Positions 60,566 through 64,000 of a stretch of 64,000 nucleotides of DNA are shown here, in pieces. The notes beneath the pieces were generated by a model that had not been told where the DNA came from, made no database searches, and saw nothing but the letters and a program-made list of their open reading frames with translations. The number at the start of each line of letters is the position of its first letter. Within the stretch, counting starts at the first letter, position 1. A program made the position numbers and the translations under genes. Origin of the DNA: Cupriavidus sp. D384 (lineage in GTDB: Bacteria; Pseudomonadota; Gammaproteobacteria; Burkholderiales; Burkholderiaceae); contig NZ_BBQI01000126.1 of NCBI RefSeq assembly GCF_001652915.1, positions 1-64,000 of the forward strand, read 5' to 3'.

Positions 60566-60579
60566 TTGAGAGGGATCAA
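60566..60579 (-). promoter_or_regulatory. FNR/ANR box upstream of ubiU
   Basis: Minus strand TTGATCCCTCTCAA, 9 of 10 matches to TTGAT-N4-ATCAA, centred about 83 bases before the ubiU ATG. It overlaps the stop codon of the upstream iclR gene. Confidence 0.65.
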
Positions 60580-61424
60580 CGCGCCGCCGGCGCAATCGCC
60601 ATTGCCGATGCCGGCGCACCCAGCCTGGCCGACAGCCGGTCGGCCAGCGCGCGTACCTGCTGCCCGATGCGCTCGCCGGTGGCGGCGTCGATCTCGCTGG
60701 TCAGGTAGCTGACTGCAATGGCACCGGTCGCACGGGCCGACTGGGCATCGAACACCGGCGCACCGAAGCAGGTCATGCCTTCGCGCATCTGGCCGTTGTC
60801 GACCGAGTAGCCCACCGCGCGCACCTGCTGCAATTCGCTGGTCAGTGCCGCTGCCGAAGCCACGCTGGCGCGCGTGAGTGGCGGCGGCAGGCCATCGGCA
60901 AACAGCCGCTGCACATCGGCCGCAGCCATCGTGCTGAGCATGGCCTTGCCCGTGGCCGTGTACGGCGCCGGCAGGCGCATGCCGATGCGGAAGGTCACGC
61001 CCAGCGGACGGTCGCCGTTCTGGCAGGCCAGATAGACCACTTCGTCGCCCTCCAGCATCGACAGGGTGACCGTGGCGTCGTGGAACGCATCGGTCTCGTC
61101 CCACAGCGCGCGAAATTCCTCGGTGATCTGAGTCTGGGCCAGGAATGCGCTGGCCCAGGTCATGACGTGCGGCCCGAGCGCCATCGCCCCGCCGGGCGTC
61201 CGCTTGACCAGCTGCAGCTGGACAAGCGTGTCGCACATGCCATGCAGCGAACTCTTGGGCGCCCCGGTCAGCCGGGTCAGGTCGGCCAGCGTCAGCGGAT
61301 CGGGCGACGCGGCGATGGCATCCAGCACCTGCACGGCGCGTACCACGGCGGGCGACGTGGGCCGGTTCCCGGCACCGCCGGGGGCGTCGGGGTCTGCTGA
61401 AGTGGCGTAGGCGGATTTCGGCAT
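60576..61424 (-). CDS. IclR-family transcriptional regulator
   Basis: 282 aa. The winged helix is LTLADLTRLTGAPKSSLHGM, and the effector domain includes YLACQNGDRPLGVTFRIGMR, APYTATGKAMLSTM and a late TGAIAVSYLTSEIDAATGERI. The start ATG 61424 (MPKSAYATS) is chosen over an upstream in-frame ATG that adds an atypical 40-residue extension. It is divergent from the GabD-like dehydrogenase, with a palindromic operator between. Confidence 0.92.
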   Translation of the reverse strand: MPKSAYATSADPDAPGGAGNRPTSPAVVRAVQVLDAIAASPDPLTLADLTRLTGAPKSSLHGMCDTLVQLQLVKRTPGGAMALGPHVMTWASAFLAQTQITEEFRALWDETDAFHDATVTLSMLEGDEVVYLACQNGDRPLGVTFRIGMRLPAPYTATGKAMLSTMAAADVQRLFADGLPPPLTRASVASAAALTSELQQVRAVGYSVDNGQMREGMTCFGAPVFDAQSARATGAIAVSYLTSEIDAATGERIGQQVRALADRLSARLGAPASAMAIAPAAR

Positions 61425-61564
61425 GGGCAGTTTCAACTGTGACAGGCGAGGCAAACGGCGCGAACCTGAGCCGTACACCCCAGCGCCAGCGGAACACCGG
61501 CCACTACTGGCGGTCTCCCCGGCATGGGCGTATGATCTCAGCATCGTTCGACATACGGAATATA

Positions 61565-61580
61565 GTTCAATCTATTGAAC
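61565..61580. promoter_or_regulatory. Candidate IclR operator upstream of the gabD-like gene
   Basis: Perfect 16-bp palindrome GTTCAAT-CT-ATTGAAC, 55 bases before the dehydrogenase start in the divergent region. A related GTTC half-site lies about 20 bases to the left. Confidence 0.55.
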
Positions 61581-61635
61581 GCAGGCAAGTCTTTTGATGG
61601 GCATGCCTGTATTCGTGACTTCGGGGAAATTCGCC

Positions 61636-63084
61636 ATGCAGCTCAAGGATGCTTCACTGTTTCGCCAACAGGCTTATGTGGACGGACAATGGTTGTCCGC
61701 CGATTCGGGCGCCACGTTCGACGTGACCGACCCGGCCACGGGCGAGGTTATCGCCAGGGTGGCCGACCTGGGCGCAGCCGAGACCGAGCGTGCGGTAGCC
61801 GCCGCCGAAGTGGCCCAGAAAAGCTGGGCCGCGCTGACCGGCAAGGCGCGCGCCAGTATCCTGCGCCGCTGGTTTGACCTGATGGTGGCCAATACCGACG
61901 ACCTGGCCTATCTGATGACCCGCGAGCAAGGCAAGCCGCTGGCCGAAGCCAAGGGCGAGATCGCCTACGCGGCCAGCTTTATCGAATGGTTCGCCGAGGA
62001 AGCCAAGCGCGTGGACGGCGAGGTGCTGGCCACCCCCGCCGCCGACAAGCGCCTGGTCACGCTGCGCCAGCCGGTGGGCGTCTGCGCCGCCATCACGCCC
62101 TGGAACTTCCCGGCCGCGATGATTACCCGCAAGGCGGCACCTGCGCTGGCCGCCGGCTGCGCCATCGTCATCAAGCCCGCCGAACTGACGCCACTGTCCG
62201 CGTTCGCACTGGCCGAACTGGCCCACCGTGCCGGCGTGCCGGCCGGCGTGCTGCAGGTGGTGACCGGCGACGCCAAAACCATCGGCGCCGTGCTGACGGC
62301 CAGCCCCATCGTGCGCAAGCTGTCGTTCACGGGATCGACCGAAGTGGGCCGCATCCTGATGGCGCAGTCGGCGCCCACGGTGAAGCGCCTGTCGCTGGAA
62401 TTGGGCGGCAACGCGCCGTTCATCGTATTTGACGACGCCGACGTGGATGCCGCCGTGGAAGGCGCCATCGCGGCCAAGTACCGCAATGGCGGACAGACCT
62501 GCGTCTGCGCCAACCGCTTCTATATCCAGGACGGCATCTACGAAGCCTTCGCCGCCAAGTTCGCCGAACGCACCAGCCAGTTGCGCGTGGGCAATGGCCT
62601 GGAAGATGGCGTGGTCATCGGGCCGCTGATCGAGGACGCGGCCATCGACAAGGTGGTGTCGCTGATGGACGACGCCACGGCCAAGGGTGCCCGCGTGCTG
62701 ACCGGCGGCGGCAGGCACAAGCTGGGCGGCACGTTCTACACGCCTACCGTGATCACGGGCGCCACGGCCGACATGCGCGTGGCGCGCGAAGAGATCTTCG
62801 GGCCGGTGGCCCCGTTGTTCCGCTTCAAGACCGACCAAGAGGCGGTGGCCGCCGCCAACGACACCGAATTCGGCCTGGCCGCCTATCTCTACACGCGCGA
62901 TATTGCCCGCGCGTGGCGTACCGGCGAGGCGCTGGAATACGGCATGGTCGGCCTCAACACCGGCCTGATCTCGAACGAGGTGGCACCGTTCGGCGGCATC
63001 AAGCAATCTGGCGTCGGCCGCGAAGGCTCGCGCCATGGCATCGAGGAATACCTCGAGATCAAGTATCTTTGCCTGCAGATGTAG
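61636..63084 (+). CDS. gabD: Succinate-semialdehyde-type aldehyde dehydrogenase
   Basis: 482 aa, exactly the GabD length. AITPWNFPAAMITRKAAPALAAGC, FTGSTEVGR, LELGGNAPFIVFDDADVD, and the nucleophile in NGGQTCVCANRF, which has the GabD-type adjacent Cys pattern. The start 61636 (MQLKDASLF) matches the family. It is followed, 79 bases on, by an iron alcohol dehydrogenase, so a hydroxyacid-to-semialdehyde-to-acid route (for example 4-hydroxybutyrate to succinate) is plausible; glutarate-type semialdehydes are alternatives. Confidence 0.92.
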   Translation: MQLKDASLFRQQAYVDGQWLSADSGATFDVTDPATGEVIARVADLGAAETERAVAAAEVAQKSWAALTGKARASILRRWFDLMVANTDDLAYLMTREQGKPLAEAKGEIAYAASFIEWFAEEAKRVDGEVLATPAADKRLVTLRQPVGVCAAITPWNFPAAMITRKAAPALAAGCAIVIKPAELTPLSAFALAELAHRAGVPAGVLQVVTGDAKTIGAVLTASPIVRKLSFTGSTEVGRILMAQSAPTVKRLSLELGGNAPFIVFDDADVDAAVEGAIAAKYRNGGQTCVCANRFYIQDGIYEAFAAKFAERTSQLRVGNGLEDGVVIGPLIEDAAIDKVVSLMDDATAKGARVLTGGGRHKLGGTFYTPTVITGATADMRVAREEIFGPVAPLFRFKTDQEAVAAANDTEFGLAAYLYTRDIARAWRTGEALEYGMVGLNTGLISNEVAPFGGIKQSGVGREGSRHGIEEYLEIKYLCLQM

Positions 63085-63103
63085 GATTGCGTCTGGCTTG
63101 ACT

Positions 63104-63128
63104 CCCCTCTCCCCGCGCGGGAGAGGGC
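63104..63128. repeat. Dispersed GC-rich palindrome (CCCCTCTCCC...GGGAGAGGG)
   Basis: Another copy of the palindrome family, in the gap between the two dehydrogenase genes. Confidence 0.7.
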
Positions 63129-63163
63129 GGAACACCTGACAAGACACATATACCGGAGACATC

Positions 63164-64000
63164 ATGAACCCGTTCCGCTTCCAGACCGTGCCGACGGTCA
63201 TCGTCGAATCCGGCGCGGCGCGCCGCCTGGGCGTGCTGCTGCGCGAAGCGTTCCCGCAGGCGCGGCGTCTGTGCGTCGTCACCGATGGCTTCCTGGCAAA
63301 GAGCGGGCTGCTGGCGCCCGCGCTGGAAGACCTGGGCAAGCATGACTGGCAGGTGACCGTGATCGACGACGTCGTGGCCGATCCGCCCGAGCATATCGTG
63401 CTGGAAGCCACCGAACGCGCCCGCCAGGCCGATGCCGAAGTCGTGCTGGGCCTGGGCGGCGGATCGTCGATGGATGTTGCCAAGCTGATTGCCGTGCTGC
63501 TGCCGGCCACGCAGTCCATCAAGGACATGTACGGCGTGAAGAAGGTCACCGGCACGCGGCTGCCGCTGGTGCAGATGCCCACCACGGCGGGCACCGGCTC
63601 CGAAGTCACGGCCGTATCGATCGTGACCACGGGCGAGACCACCAAGATGGGCGTGGTGGCACCGCAGCTGTTTGCCGACCTGGCCATCCTCGATGCCGAA
63701 CTGACGCTTGGCCTGCCGCGCGGCGCCACGGCCGCAACCGGTATCGATGCAATGGTCCATGCCATCGAGGCCTACACCAGTGCGCATCTGAAGAACCCGG
63801 TGTCCGACATGCTGGCCGTGCGGGCGCTGCAGTTGCTGTCGCAGAACCTGATGCGCGCGTGTGACAACGGCCACGACCTGGCCGCACGCGAGGCCATGCT
63901 GCTCGGCGCGATGTTCGCGGGCCAGTCGTTCGCCAACTCGCCGGTGGCGGCGGTGCATGCGCTGGCCTATCCGATTGGCGGCATTTTCCACGTGGCGCAC
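63164..64000 (+). CDS. Iron-containing alcohol dehydrogenase (truncated by window end)
   Basis: First 279 residues of a group III Fe-ADH. NAD-binding GLGGGSSMDVAKLIAVLL, PTTAGTGSEVTAVSIV, and metal ligands in TGIDAMVHAIEAY and VHALAYPIGGIFHVAH; the remaining C-terminus lies beyond the edge. A CCGGAGACATC site precedes the ATG. With the upstream GabD-like enzyme it likely oxidises a short hydroxy acid or diol; the exact substrate is unknown. Confidence 0.92.
   Translation, partial: MNPFRFQTVPTVIVESGAARRLGVLLREAFPQARRLCVVTDGFLAKSGLLAPALEDLGKHDWQVTVIDDVVADPPEHIVLEATERARQADAEVVLGLGGGSSMDVAKLIAVLLPATQSIKDMYGVKKVTGTRLPLVQMPTTAGTGSEVTAVSIVTTGETTKMGVVAPQLFADLAILDAELTLGLPRGATAATGIDAMVHAIEAYTSAHLKNPVSDMLAVRALQLLSQNLMRACDNGHDLAAREAMLLGAMFAGQSFANSPVAAVHALAYPIGGIFHVAH

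Overview
The window is a high-GC, gene-dense stretch of a betaproteobacterial genome. The likeliest source is a Cupriavidus/Ralstonia-type member of the Burkholderiaceae. This is inferred from the gene content: a CYP116B self-sufficient P450, an orphan Bug-type receptor, a short H-NS-like protein with a C-terminal AT-hook-like motif, NodT and EmrA efflux parts, a pyruvate dehydrogenase with split E1, and glycine-rich lipoproteins. I found no rRNA, tRNA, insertion sequence, integrase, CRISPR array or replication gene. It reads as ordinary chromosome or chromid DNA built from many small operons, and both edges cut through gene clusters.

Layout. 0-3 kb: efflux adaptor (emrA) and NodT outer-membrane factor on the minus strand. 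3.1-7.4 kb: a six-gene plus-strand operon with two microproteins, an AraC regulator, a DUF3331-like protein and the cyanide-insensitive bd oxidase cioAB, closed by a strong terminator. 7.4-13.5 kb: an alkylsulfatase pseudogene, dps, an orphan PAS histidine kinase, two small envelope proteins and a YdeP-like molybdopterin oxidoreductase. 13.9-18.1 kb: three lipoproteins (di-haem oxidoreductase, GH128-like glycosidase, unknown). 18.4-21.1 kb: anaerobic ribonucleotide reductase with the glycyl-radical segment on a separate small ORF, then nrdG. 21.2-28.7 kb: GST, an IclR regulator divergent from a Bug receptor plus CYP116B P450, and a LysR regulator divergent from an aldehyde dehydrogenase. 28.8-35.2 kb: a methyltransferase and a MoxR/DUF58/VWA cluster with a PDZ-less serine protease.

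35-45 kb: thioesterase, diguanylate cyclase, IclR/MFS pair, methyltransferase, and a sulfonate uptake and desulfonation cluster (TauD-like, ABC transporter, divergent SsuA-like receptor). 45.4-49.4 kb: pyruvate dehydrogenase E1 alpha, E1 beta and E2, then a 1-Cys peroxiredoxin. 49.8-52.6 kb: cheV and a purine permease. 53.4-56.9 kb: H-NS-like protein, a lipoprotein, and a LysR/MFS pair. 57-60.5 kb: a two-domain siroheme-decarboxylase-like protein convergent with the oxygen-independent ubiquinone genes ubiU-ubiV-ubiT. 60.6-64 kb: IclR divergent from a GabD-like dehydrogenase, followed by an iron alcohol dehydrogenase cut by the window end.

A recurring theme is life at low oxygen and redox stress: bd oxidase, class III ribonucleotide reductase, O2-independent quinone synthesis, Dps and peroxiredoxin. 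FNR/ANR-like boxes lie in front of both nrdD and ubiU. The observations I rate highest are the split NrdD, the microprotein-bearing cioAB operon, the microhomology deletion in the alkylsulfatase gene, the Bug receptor-P450 pair, and a palindrome cluster upstream of the di-haem lipoprotein.
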